NCBI RefSeq assembly: GCF_007489275.1 | Contig: NZ_VLNR01000072.1 | Location: 1 to 36,850 of the forward strand | Length of the DNA: 36,850 nt | Direction of reading: 5' to 3' | Source: Aquimarina algiphila | Lineage (GTDB): Bacteria > Bacteroidota > Bacteroidia > Flavobacteriales > Flavobacteriaceae | Part shown: in pieces, positions 17,132 to 25,690 of the stretch | Layout: each line of letters begins with the position of its first letter | Position numbering within the stretch: position 1 is the stretch's first letter | The notes under the pieces: generated by a model | Databases searched by the model: none | Seen by the model: only the letters and a program-made list of their open reading frames with translations | Told to the model about the DNA's origin: nothing | Made by a program: the position numbers and the translations under genes

Positions 17132-19240
17132 CTAAAATTCTATTTCTTTGGTTTGTATAACAGAATGACTTCCGCTGTCAGTCATTGCTTGTAAATAATA
17201 CACATAGATCGTATTAGGAGATACAGATCTATCTTCTAATGAATCCATTGATCCTGATATTTGTTTCCATAACACAGGTTTTTCTTCTTTAATAGCTTTA
17301 TAGATTAAAATTTCGGTTACCTCTGACGGCATTTTTCTCCAATTCAGATCTATTTTCTGATGTTCTCTATCAGCTATTGCTGTGAATCCTTTTACTAAAT
17401 TTTCATCAGGAGTGGCTTTTTTATACACAATAGTAATAGGTGTTGATGGCTCAGACCTGAGCTTACTATTATCTTCAGCAAAAATTGCATATCTATATTT
17501 TGTATTTGATTCGATCGTATTATCAGTAAAAGTTGTTCCTGCCTCAGTTTCAAATAATAAATGCCATCCTTTATCTGGTTCTTGTACATTTTGCCTATAT
17601 AGCTGATGATATTTGACATCAGTACTGGTACTCATGATCCATTCTAGAAATACGCCTTCGTCGCTTACGTTATAGTTAGAAAATGTTGGAGAAGAAGGTG
17701 GCACTACATCTGGTTTCTTCAGTTCTATTTTTTCAGAATACTCAGACATATTAAATCGCTTATCTACTGCTACTATTTGATAAAAAACATTCTTGTTTAA
17801 CGATTTAATCTGTACTGTATCCCGAAAAACATTCTTGTTTATTGGAGAAATTGTTACTTGTGACACCTCTTCCTTTGCTAAATTCCCTCTAAATACACGG
17901 TAACCTAGCATGTCTTTTTCTGTATTTGCATCCCATTTTAGAGTCACGATACCTAATGTATCTATGGTTCCTGTTAAGCCTAAAGGTGCTGCTGGTGGAG
18001 TTTCATCAATAGTTTGTACAAAAGCCGATAGTGATTCTTTTTTCTGATTATTTTTTCCTATTGCAGTAATTGTAAAGTAATTTGAAGCCGCAAGTTTCTG
18101 ATATCTTGTTTTTCGAGAACTAGGTAAAAGACCCTTACTCACAACTATATAAGGGCCTTTTTTCTGCATTGACCAATTCAATTCAAATCCTAATATTTCA
18201 TTTTCGGCTTCTTTTAAAAACTCCCATTCTATCAGTACAGCTCCAGAATCCTCTAATGTATATTTTAAAATATGAGGTGTGGCGGTTAGTTTTTTAATAC
18301 CTTTTGCTGAAACGACTTTTGAAGGCAAACTCTCTTCTCCAAAAGGGGAAATACCTTTCACCCTATAATAATATTCTTTATTGTTTTGGGACAGGGTATC
18401 TATATATTGCATCCGTTGCTTAGCCGCATCAGGTTTATCGTTTAAGTTGACTAAAGGGAGGTCTCCCAACTTTTTAAAATCATTACCATTTTCTGATCTT
18501 TCTAAATAATAGGTAGTGAAAATCGATTTAAACATTCCATAATCCCAGGTTAGTAGAACTATTTTATCATCAGGTACAGCGATAAGATCAATTGGAGCAG
18601 GTAGAGGTTCTGGTTGTTGAGATTTTATGACTATTGACCCTGGAATCACTTTTAGCAATTCTTCGGGAATAGCTGTAGTTATTTTATAAACATATTCTTC
18701 TCCAGGAACGATAGTAGTGTCTTCATACCCTAAAGCAGCCATTTTTGCAGCTTCAAAATTCATATCTGCTGCAAAAACCGCAAATGAAAATCGCTGCTCG
18801 ACTTCTCTTGATTTATTTACAATTTGTGCCAATGCACCTTCTTCTTCCATACCTTCTACTTCAAAACCTTCTCCAAATAAAGCTTGTGCTAATATTGCAG
18901 CATAATCATCACCACTGGCTATATACTCCCACCGTTCGAGCCCCATTGGAACTATTGGGGTAGTTGTCAGTACTTTCTTTTCTGGTGGAGAAACTAATTT
19001 TCCATCGCGTGATATAGTAAAACGTTGAATTTGGTATCCGTATTTATTTGATTTTAGCCATGATGAAGGTGTAGTAGGCGCCCATCTTAAAAGAATTTTA
19101 CTTCCTTGAACTCTTGCTATTACCCGTATGCTCGGATCTTCGGTTGTTCTTTGGGAAAAACCCTGAAATGAAACAGCAAAATAGACAAGTACCCATAAGC
19201 ACTTTTGTAATATTGTATGTCGAGTTTTTTCAATTATCAT
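17132..19240 (-). CDS. Fibronectin type III multi-domain exported protein
   Basis: About 702 aa. A signal peptide (cleavage after GFSQ near residue 31) precedes a family-specific N-terminal region (to about 205) and four or five fibronectin type III domains, near 210-310, 315-410, 418-510, 515-605 and 615-703, seen from repeated W-D/W-E cores and YRVKGIS/YRVFRGN/LYRQN strands (for example GIVTLKWDANTEKDMLGYRV). No catalytic motif or C-terminal sorting domain is seen. An in-frame TTG lies one codon upstream at 19243, but the ATG at 19240 is the natural start. It lies 3 bases before the SprB gene and about 64 bases after the 1624-aa gene. It may act as a periplasmic or surface connector. Confidence 0.75.
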   Translation of the reverse strand: MIIEKTRHTILQKCLWVLVYFAVSFQGFSQRTTEDPSIRVIARVQGSKILLRWAPTTPSSWLKSNKYGYQIQRFTISRDGKLVSPPEKKVLTTTPIVPMGLERWEYIASGDDYAAILAQALFGEGFEVEGMEEEGALAQIVNKSREVEQRFSFAVFAADMNFEAAKMAALGYEDTTIVPGEEYVYKITTAIPEELLKVIPGSIVIKSQQPEPLPAPIDLIAVPDDKIVLLTWDYGMFKSIFTTYYLERSENGNDFKKLGDLPLVNLNDKPDAAKQRMQYIDTLSQNNKEYYYRVKGISPFGEESLPSKVVSAKGIKKLTATPHILKYTLEDSGAVLIEWEFLKEAENEILGFELNWSMQKKGPYIVVSKGLLPSSRKTRYQKLAASNYFTITAIGKNNQKKESLSAFVQTIDETPPAAPLGLTGTIDTLGIVTLKWDANTEKDMLGYRVFRGNLAKEEVSQVTISPINKNVFRDTVQIKSLNKNVFYQIVAVDKRFNMSEYSEKIELKKPDVVPPSSPTFSNYNVSDEGVFLEWIMSTSTDVKYHQLYRQNVQEPDKGWHLLFETEAGTTFTDNTIESNTKYRYAIFAEDNSKLRSEPSTPITIVYKKATPDENLVKGFTAIADREHQKIDLNWRKMPSEVTEILIYKAIKEEKPVLWKQISGSMDSLEDRSVSPNTIYVYYLQAMTDSGSHSVIQTKEIEF

Positions 19241-19307
19241 CAAAACAAGATTTTTAAATTGTGTATTTTATCATTTAGATGAAAAAGCATTTTTTGTTAC
19301 GTATTAT

Positions 19308-22300
19308 TTATTTTCTTAAAGAAAGTGGATTCTTAAACTTATAATTTGCAGAAGATCCTAATATTCCTCCGGGTAAACTATATTGTAGCTTTACACTATA
19401 CTTACCAAAAAGCATTAGCTTATAATCTTCTCCCATAATACTTAATTCTGGAGCTTCGCTATTAATTACCCCATTGGCATAGTCATTAATTATTCTATCT
19501 CTTATACTTTTATAATCATTGTAATAGGCTTGCGGAAGATTATAACGAAATGGGAATCTGGTGGCTCTCCATGTTAAATTCACCTTATTCTCAAGACTAG
19601 TTACATAATTCGTCAAAATAGGTAATGCTCTTTTTGGTCTAAATCCCAAAACTGTAGGGTTGCGATCAATAGTATATTTACCTCCTATTGGATATTTTTG
19701 ATACAGTATAGGATCTATATCTTCTCTGAAATAGGCATCTTTAAGATCTGATTCTATACTAATCAATGCCTTATTTTCTGTATAAGCAGTACCTTTTAAC
19801 TCTACCAGATCAAATCCTTCATGAGTATTAATTTTGGACGATAAATAAATCACATCAGATGAAATTTTACCCCAATTATCTTCTTTTATATCAATACTTT
19901 TAATCTTATCTGCAAAAGTTTTGTAACTACTTGTTTTAAAATTATAAGTAAGTCTTTCTATTTCTCCATCTATTGAAGTGTTTTCTGCAGATTTTCTCTC
20001 AATTTCAACTATATTATCATCATCATATTCTTGCTTTTCTATTGTAGTTTGGTCTATACCCTTGTCTTTTGAGGATTTAGAAAAACTGGTGATGATCATT
20101 TTGTATACCTCATCTCTATTCGTTCCTGGGATATTGTAGTACAATTTATTATCGCCATTGTTATAATTAGGTTCAGTTTTTTTGATATCACCATTCTGAC
20201 CGATATATTTCACCATACTTTTCCATTGTGTATTTTCAAAAAGATAATCCTGACCTTGCTTAAGTTTTATATATGCTTTATCATATTCGCCACTATAAAA
20301 GTGTTCTTGATTCACTACAGGGTATGAATACTGAATATTGTGCAGAGGAATATGATCTGGCGCAGTACCGGTGGTAAAATTTCTTTCTTCTGTTTCTAAA
20401 GCTTTTTTACCATCATCCATGATAGTTTTAAAAACTCCTCCTATTTTTTCTTGGAAACTAACCTGTACTTTTGCTTTTAATTTGGTTTTTGGAGGCAAAA
20501 TATCCTCGGCTATAAATGTGACGCGGTCACTACCAGATCCCCAATCTAATTTACCTTTGATCTCTTCTTGCGCTTCATTGGTAAGTGTAAATTTTTCCAG
20601 GATTACTTTATATGTTTTATCTCCATCATCCTCTGGGATTATGATGGGTTGATTTACTTTTAAAGCAAATGTTGCTTGAGGTGCTGTAAATACATCAACC
20701 TCTTGCTCGTCTTTTACAGGAGAAACGTCTGTAATCATTTTAATTCCGCCTAATGGTGACTCATCTTCAAAATCACACTTCTCACCAATAGTTACTTTAA
20801 ACCTGAAACGCCCACTTACCAATCCTCCTAAGACATCAAAATCTCCAGACATATATCCTCTCATCCAGAAAGGATTAGGCAATTTGGCTTGCATCAAAAC
20901 TGCAGTACCTCCTTTGAATATCCTAATTTTCTTTTTCTTAAAAAACAGCTTAATTCTAATCCCGAGTTCTCCTTGCAAATATGCATATGCTTGTCCATTC
21001 GTGTACCAACCATTGATCCCTACTTTTCTTCCTGTATTTGAGCACCGTGCATCTCCATAATTTTTCATCATTAAATCAAAACCTATACCTGCTCGTAAGC
21101 GAGCATAAAACATCAAAAATCGAATATTACCAGTATCAAAATTAAGACCTGCACCAAAGGCAAAACCACGACCTTCACCCAATGCATTTTCATCTCTCAT
21201 ATAGTCTAGAGAATTAGCATCTACTCCCAAAATTTCTGCTACCACAGCTGGTGGTGGTGGACTTCCTGGTATTTTGGATCCCGTCATAAAATATCCATCC
21301 AAACCGGCGGATAAAGGACCAATACCCATTTTAATACCCATACGATCTTTGGGTGTACCCAAATACACGTACCAATCATTTTTATCAATATAGATTTCTG
21401 CCCATCCCGCTCTTCCTCCTTTTCCTCGTCCACGCAATACTCCCCCTGCTACATCCATATAAATATCTGCAGTTGCATGAAAAGCATTATTCGCAAAATC
21501 AAACTCAACGCCCATAAATCCACTTATATTTGCAGTACCTTCTATATTTGATTTATATTCATCTGTGGATCTATCAAAAAATGTTTTTGTTACTTTATGA
21601 TCTTCTATCTGGTTGATAACCTCATAATCGACAAGATTGGCTAATTTTTGTTGTAGTTCAACCAAGGGGTTAGCAAAATCAAATTTTTTCATAATTTGGG
21701 CCTCGCCATAAAAGCCTAATCGATTTACGCCTCCTCTTTTATTAAATTCAATTTCAAAACCTGCACCAAAAGAAACTGCACCCGGAGCTCCCATATATCC
21801 AAAAGTCATTGCTTTAACACCTAGGCTTGTATTTTTATTAGGAATATAGGATAATCCAGATGGAGCAAAAACCTTTTTGGTACTAGACTCCCGAGTCATT
21901 TTATAAAATGCGCCACCGGCAAATCCAGTCATTGTGAATGCTCCAAAAGGTATAGTATACCCATGCACTGCGCCATCTACATACCAATACCTGAAATCCT
22001 TCTTCCCAAAAACAGCTGTAGATTGAATCGGTCCAAAACCAGCAAATTTGGCTTTTACATCTCCAGTAAACCCATTACCATAGATAGAGTCTTTATCTCT
22101 AATAGATAAAAATCCTTCGAAAGCTACAGGCCCCATATCTACGTCCAACTCTATTTTTGAATATTTTATACCATCGTATTTCCAATTTTGTTTTCCATCT
22201 GATTTCACATTTTTACCAGCAATTCCTAATCGAGTAGTAGAAGAAAAACCTTTATCCGATTCTCCCATTAAATTGATACTTAGATCAAAATCTAACTGAA

Positions 22301-24182
22301 CCTCATCATCATTTGCTCTTAATGCAATATCACCTATCGAAACAGGAAAACCTGCCAATTCTGCGGTGTCTTTGTATCCAAAATATTCAACCGATATCAA
22401 AGGGGTTTCAGTTTGTAAAACCAATCCTGAGAATTCAATACCTTTAAATTGAACCACGTCATCAGTTCCTTCTATTTCTTTGCCTTCATCAATTAATGAT
22501 TGTTTCTGACTTGCAGAAATCACCATTCTTCCATTTAAAACTGCTTTTGGCTTAAATTCTCCATCAACTACTGCTAATTCTATCCTCGAATCTTCAAGCA
22601 ACTGTGCTTTAGCACTAAATACATCAAAATCTATAGTTTTTGCAGTAGCTACAGACATCATAAACTCTTCTTCAGAAATAAGACCTTTATATTTTAACCC
22701 AATTTTGGTGTTTTGTGTACTATCTTGTTGCTTTTGAATTGCCTCGGTTTCTTTATCTGAAATTGGAAGTACTAATTGACCTTCGAATCCTGCTCCAACC
22801 AATTGATTAGACACTAACTCTATAGTCATTTTATCTACAGAATAAGACCAAGCATTAGACTCTGATGTTATTCCTGAATTAAGAGGGATTAAATTATTAA
22901 CTGAAAAGAATCCTGAAACTCCATGACTATCTAATATGAGGTGAGCTGCCTCAAAAGACACTCTTTTTTGTCCTTTTTTCTCTCTACTTTTAAATGCTCT
23001 TGGAAGACCAATCTCTAGAGATTCTATATACACTCCTCTCCAGGTATCAGGATTAGGCAACAACCATCCTTTATCATGATATATTTGTGGAAAAGTAACA
23101 TTTTCGGTTCTTAATGTACTAAAATCAAAGACTGCTTTATTAGCAGAAAATGCAAATAATTCTTCCTGGCCTTCTACTACAAAAGGGGTAATACTAATTT
23201 CTACCACAAAATCATTCCAATCAGAAGCTACTGCTTTAAATTCTCCTCTGACCCTGTTAGGTATTTGTATAGTTTCTTTAAGTGCTCCTTCATATGGGAT
23301 AGTTGGTCTTTTGTCTAAATTACCTTCTTTATCCAGCGGTAATACAACTTTTCTAGAAAATTGCACTTCACCTTCAATCTGCATTTCCTTTACCCCATCA
23401 CAATCAATCGTAACATAGGTTCGGTTTTCAATGTCACTTGTTTCATAATCAAATCCTCCTTTAAGCATCAGTAACCAGTTACCTCCACTAAATGGAATGA
23501 ACATATCCCCCAGTAGAACCAGATCTCCACCACCTATAATACCTCCTTGATGAGAAAGTTTTACATTATTTGCTCCAAAAAAAAGCTCTACTGGTAATCC
23601 ATCTTTGTCTGTTTGCGGTAAAATGACCTTAACAAATACCAACAATTCTGTATAATCTTTTGTAAAACCGGCTTTCATAAAACCAATTTGGTATTCTACT
23701 TCGTTAATCTTATGTTTTATTCCTACCGGTAAGACTTGAATATCTTCATTTGAAAATGATGAAATCCACTTTCCTGTACTGTCAATTTCTTTAAACCCCT
23801 GAGCCGCTTCTGATCTTGCATCATTCACAATCTCTGGCATCATAGGAAATTCTTTGTGTATATTATCAAAGGTAAATTCGGGACCTGCAGCTATCGTATG
23901 TATATTTTTTTTTAGAGGGAATTTTTTATCTATCTCAGGAAAATGAAATGACTGAGAAATGGGTTCATTTTTCTTCAACATCCTACCATTACCCGTATTT
24001 TTAACAGTTAATGTGTCACCTCCTGATGAATAAATTGCTACCGGTAATAGCACGCATACGAGTTGAAGTAATCTTATTCTTATAAAGATCTTAAGATTTG
24101 CATGAATGACAAGCATTTGAAAAAAAGCTAAAACAGATTTGGTTTTTTTTCTGAATAGATGATATAAGCGATCAAAAGACAC
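19308..24182 (-). CDS. Very large exported protein of unknown family, first gene of the operon
   Basis: A 1624-aa protein. The GTG at 24182 gives a long basic leader; ATG at 24116 (residue 23) gives a more usual signal peptide (LLQLVCVLLPVAIYSSGG). Residues about 60-700 are beta-strand-rich with repeated phrases such as FKGIEFSGLVL and SYSVDKMTIEL. Residues about 700-1150 are glycine- and aromatic-rich (GYMGAPGAVSFGAGFEIEF, FAFGAGLNFDTG), like repeated amphipathic strands. The C-terminal 450 residues are more globular. I cannot place it in any family and see no catalytic motif. As the first and largest gene before four surface proteins it may be the outer-membrane or periplasmic core of the apparatus; this is inference from position only. 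Confidence 0.7.
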   Translation of the reverse strand: MSFDRLYHLFRKKTKSVLAFFQMLVIHANLKIFIRIRLLQLVCVLLPVAIYSSGGDTLTVKNTGNGRMLKKNEPISQSFHFPEIDKKFPLKKNIHTIAAGPEFTFDNIHKEFPMMPEIVNDARSEAAQGFKEIDSTGKWISSFSNEDIQVLPVGIKHKINEVEYQIGFMKAGFTKDYTELLVFVKVILPQTDKDGLPVELFFGANNVKLSHQGGIIGGGDLVLLGDMFIPFSGGNWLLMLKGGFDYETSDIENRTYVTIDCDGVKEMQIEGEVQFSRKVVLPLDKEGNLDKRPTIPYEGALKETIQIPNRVRGEFKAVASDWNDFVVEISITPFVVEGQEELFAFSANKAVFDFSTLRTENVTFPQIYHDKGWLLPNPDTWRGVYIESLEIGLPRAFKSREKKGQKRVSFEAAHLILDSHGVSGFFSVNNLIPLNSGITSESNAWSYSVDKMTIELVSNQLVGAGFEGQLVLPISDKETEAIQKQQDSTQNTKIGLKYKGLISEEEFMMSVATAKTIDFDVFSAKAQLLEDSRIELAVVDGEFKPKAVLNGRMVISASQKQSLIDEGKEIEGTDDVVQFKGIEFSGLVLQTETPLISVEYFGYKDTAELAGFPVSIGDIALRANDDEVQLDFDLSINLMGESDKGFSSTTRLGIAGKNVKSDGKQNWKYDGIKYSKIELDVDMGPVAFEGFLSIRDKDSIYGNGFTGDVKAKFAGFGPIQSTAVFGKKDFRYWYVDGAVHGYTIPFGAFTMTGFAGGAFYKMTRESSTKKVFAPSGLSYIPNKNTSLGVKAMTFGYMGAPGAVSFGAGFEIEFNKRGGVNRLGFYGEAQIMKKFDFANPLVELQQKLANLVDYEVINQIEDHKVTKTFFDRSTDEYKSNIEGTANISGFMGVEFDFANNAFHATADIYMDVAGGVLRGRGKGGRAGWAEIYIDKNDWYVYLGTPKDRMGIKMGIGPLSAGLDGYFMTGSKIPGSPPPPAVVAEILGVDANSLDYMRDENALGEGRGFAFGAGLNFDTGNIRFLMFYARLRAGIGFDLMMKNYGDARCSNTGRKVGINGWYTNGQAYAYLQGELGIRIKLFFKKKKIRIFKGGTAVLMQAKLPNPFWMRGYMSGDFDVLGGLVSGRFRFKVTIGEKCDFEDESPLGGIKMITDVSPVKDEQEVDVFTAPQATFALKVNQPIIIPEDDGDKTYKVILEKFTLTNEAQEEIKGKLDWGSGSDRVTFIAEDILPPKTKLKAKVQVSFQEKIGGVFKTIMDDGKKALETEERNFTTGTAPDHIPLHNIQYSYPVVNQEHFYSGEYDKAYIKLKQGQDYLFENTQWKSMVKYIGQNGDIKKTEPNYNNGDNKLYYNIPGTNRDEVYKMIITSFSKSSKDKGIDQTTIEKQEYDDDNIVEIERKSAENTSIDGEIERLTYNFKTSSYKTFADKIKSIDIKEDNWGKISSDVIYLSSKINTHEGFDLVELKGTAYTENKALISIESDLKDAYFREDIDPILYQKYPIGGKYTIDRNPTVLGFRPKRALPILTNYVTSLENKVNLTWRATRFPFRYNLPQAYYNDYKSIRDRIINDYANGVINSEAPELSIMGEDYKLMLFGKYSVKLQYSLPGGILGSSANYKFKNPLSLRK

Positions 24183-24241
24183 TAGATTTGGTTTTTAGAG
24201 TTTTGAATTGGAAAATTAGGTAAGAATAGCCTGAAAAGAGT

Positions 24242-24279
24242 TTCAATTTATAATTTGGCACCACTAAATATAAATTGAA
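24242..24279. promoter_or_regulatory. 11-bp inverted repeat in the leader of the large operon
   Basis: TTCAATTTATA (24242-24252) and TATAAATTGAA (24269-24279) are a perfect inverted pair separated by 16 bases that can extend the stem (TTTGG with CTAAA, one G-T pair). It lies 60 bases upstream of the GTG start. It could be an operator or a 5'-UTR hairpin. The surrounding intergenic stretch 24183-24618 otherwise holds only the terminator at 24499-24533; I could not find a convincing Bacteroidota promoter (TTTG then TAnnTTTG) for the operon in it. Confidence 0.4.
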
Positions 24280-24498
24280 GGAGAAGATGAACAGTAGAAA
24301 TTATAACCTTAACAATTGAAGTTAGGTGATAAGTTATCTAATTTTATAAATTAATCTTGATCTGAAATTATCTTTTCTAAAGTGCATTAAAAATGTAGAG
24401 TTCTGTTTATTTGAACTAATGATAGTATTAATAAAAAGTAAACTATGGATCTTGATTCTTACTCGAATTCTTAAAACAAAACCTATATATATTTACAT

Positions 24499-24533
24499 AA
24501 AAAAACCCTCAAAATCTTACGATTAAGAGGGTT
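24499..24533 (-). terminator. Rho-independent terminator downstream of the 151-aa secreted protein gene
   Basis: On the minus strand, AACCCTC (24533-24527) pairs with GAGGGTT (24510-24504), with a 2x2 internal loop and an inner 4-bp stem closed by a 4-base loop, followed by seven T residues. It begins about 86 bases after the stop at 24619 and insulates the large operon further downstream. Confidence 0.75.
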
Positions 24534-24618
24534 AAGTACACAAAGCGGGATTAATTACGAACCAAATTTACACGGCTTTTAAGAAATTATACGACTTAAA
24601 ACCTTTATTAGAAGACAT

Positions 24619-25071
24619 TTACTTTTCTAACCATTCTTTAGGTACTCTATAAAGAGTTTGCTCGCAAGTAGTAATTCCCTTAAGAGTAACCTTAAATTTC
24701 ATAGAATCGGGATATACAGCAGTTACTTGGTAATTTATGATTTCACCTGGATAGAATAATTTGGCATTTTGTGAGGCATTAGGTATTTTTTCATCATAAT
24801 AAACTTGCTTAACAACAAAGTCATGGTTACACCCTCCTTTCCATAAAATATCATAATGTACAGTTAATCCTAAATCGGGAATCTGTTCTCCTACTTGATC
24901 GGCTTGCCTTAATATGGTATTTTTAGGTGAATCTGGGTAGTACCAAAAACCTTCTAATTGATGAGGAGAGCAAGGAGTTGAGTACCTTGGTGGACAATCA
25001 TCATACGGAATGGTATTGCCCATTAATAAAATTGGTAATAGTAGTAGTATAATTCTGCTTAAAAATTTCAT
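24619..25071 (-). CDS. Small secreted protein of unknown function
   Basis: About 150 aa. A signal peptide (MKFLSRIILLLLPILLMGNT) is followed by a Cys-containing mature domain (CPPRYSTPCSP, then WKGGCNHDF and GITTCEQT; four Cys, which could form disulfides in the periplasm or outside). An in-frame TTG nine codons upstream (25098) exists, but it would place charged residues before the signal peptide, so ATG 25071 is preferred. No family recognised. It has its own promoter candidate and strong terminator, so it is an independent unit between the RHS module and the large operon. It could be an orphan periplasmic immunity protein, given the toxin genes around it, but nothing proves that. Confidence 0.6.
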   Translation of the reverse strand: MKFLSRIILLLLPILLMGNTIPYDDCPPRYSTPCSPHQLEGFWYYPDSPKNTILRQADQVGEQIPDLGLTVHYDILWKGGCNHDFVVKQVYYDEKIPNASQNAKLFYPGEIINYQVTAVYPDSMKFKVTLKGITTCEQTLYRVPKEWLEK

Positions 25072-25180
25072 CTCAATTGGGGCATCTAATTTATTCAAAT
25101 GAATGTTAAATTAGTAAGTTCTATTAAAGTTTTACCATATGGGTAATAGTCTGCAATATAATTTAAGTTTAATTTCAAAA

Positions 25181-25212
25181 CAACGTTATTTTTGCAACCA
25201 CTTCTGATCCAA
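25181..25212 (-). promoter_or_regulatory. Candidate Bacteroidota promoter for the 151-aa secreted protein
   Basis: On the minus strand TTGG (25212-25209) and TAACGTTG (25188-25181) are separated by 20 bases, each one mismatch from the Bacteroidota -33 TTTG and -7 TAnnTTTG elements. The start codon is about 110 bases downstream. The -33 half overlaps a palindrome, ATCCAATTTGGAT (25207-25219). Confidence 0.4.
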
Positions 25213-25228
25213 TTTGGATTACCCACCT

Positions 25229-25690
25229 TCATTCCTCAACACCCATCATTTCTTTTTCGTTGAATAATTTACTTAAATGACCAAGATGCTCTGGTGCAAA
25301 TATAGTTCTGTATTTATCCAACCATATAAAGGAAAAAGAGTACCTATCCTTCACTCTTTTATCATCGTATATAATTAGATTTTTTTTATTTTTTTCGTAA
25401 CTGACATTTGTATGCGTATCTCTATACATAAAAAAAGATTTTTTAAATATACTTAATGGTAAAGCATCATATTCTTCCAAACCTTCTGGCATAGGAAGTT
25501 TTATTAAATGATTAGAGTTCTTTTTTAGTTTAATTTTGTAATGCAGAGAATCATTATATTGAACTATTAATTTATAGTTTTTAATTTTTGAACCATTGAT
25601 AAGTAAAATTTTCAAGGAATCATTTTGTGATTTAACTCCATGGGATAGGATGGTTAAAATTAATATTATGTATGATTTTTTATTTTTCAT
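25229..25690 (-). CDS. Probable periplasmic immunity protein for the RHS metzincin toxin
   Basis: A 153-aa protein with a signal peptide (residues 1-22, cleavage after GVKSQ), so it acts outside the cytoplasm. The mature part is rich in Lys, Tyr and Asp with alternating strand-like segments and no recognised family. Its ATG lies inside the end of the RHS gene (11-base overlap), which is typical for toxin/immunity coupling. A metalloprotease effector would need to be neutralised in the periplasm or at the surface, which agrees with the signal peptide. Immunity function is inferred from position and export signal only. A lipoprotein Cys is not present, so it should be soluble. Confidence 0.6.
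   Translation of the reverse strand: MKNKKSYIILILTILSHGVKSQNDSLKILLINGSKIKNYKLIVQYNDSLHYKIKLKKNSNHLIKLPMPEGLEEYDALPLSIFKKSFFMYRDTHTNVSYEKNKKNLIIYDDKRVKDRYSFSFIWLDKYRTIFAPEHLGHLSKLFNEKEMMGVEE

Noticed and set aside
24563..24570. CAAATTTA, a minus-strand TAnnTTTG match
   Set aside because: No -33 partner lies at the right distance and it would direct transcription straight into the terminator at 24533-24499.
25207..25219. Palindrome ATCCAATTTGGAT as an operator or recombination site
   Set aside because: It is only 6+6 bases in an AT-rich spacer, and half of it is already explained as a possible -33 promoter region. No second copy was seen.
25141..25224. GGGTAAT (25141) and ATTACCC (25218) as possible IS ends
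   Set aside because: The inverted orientation is inward-outward opposite to IS982 ends (which begin ACCC), the spacing is only 70 bases, and no transposase is inside.
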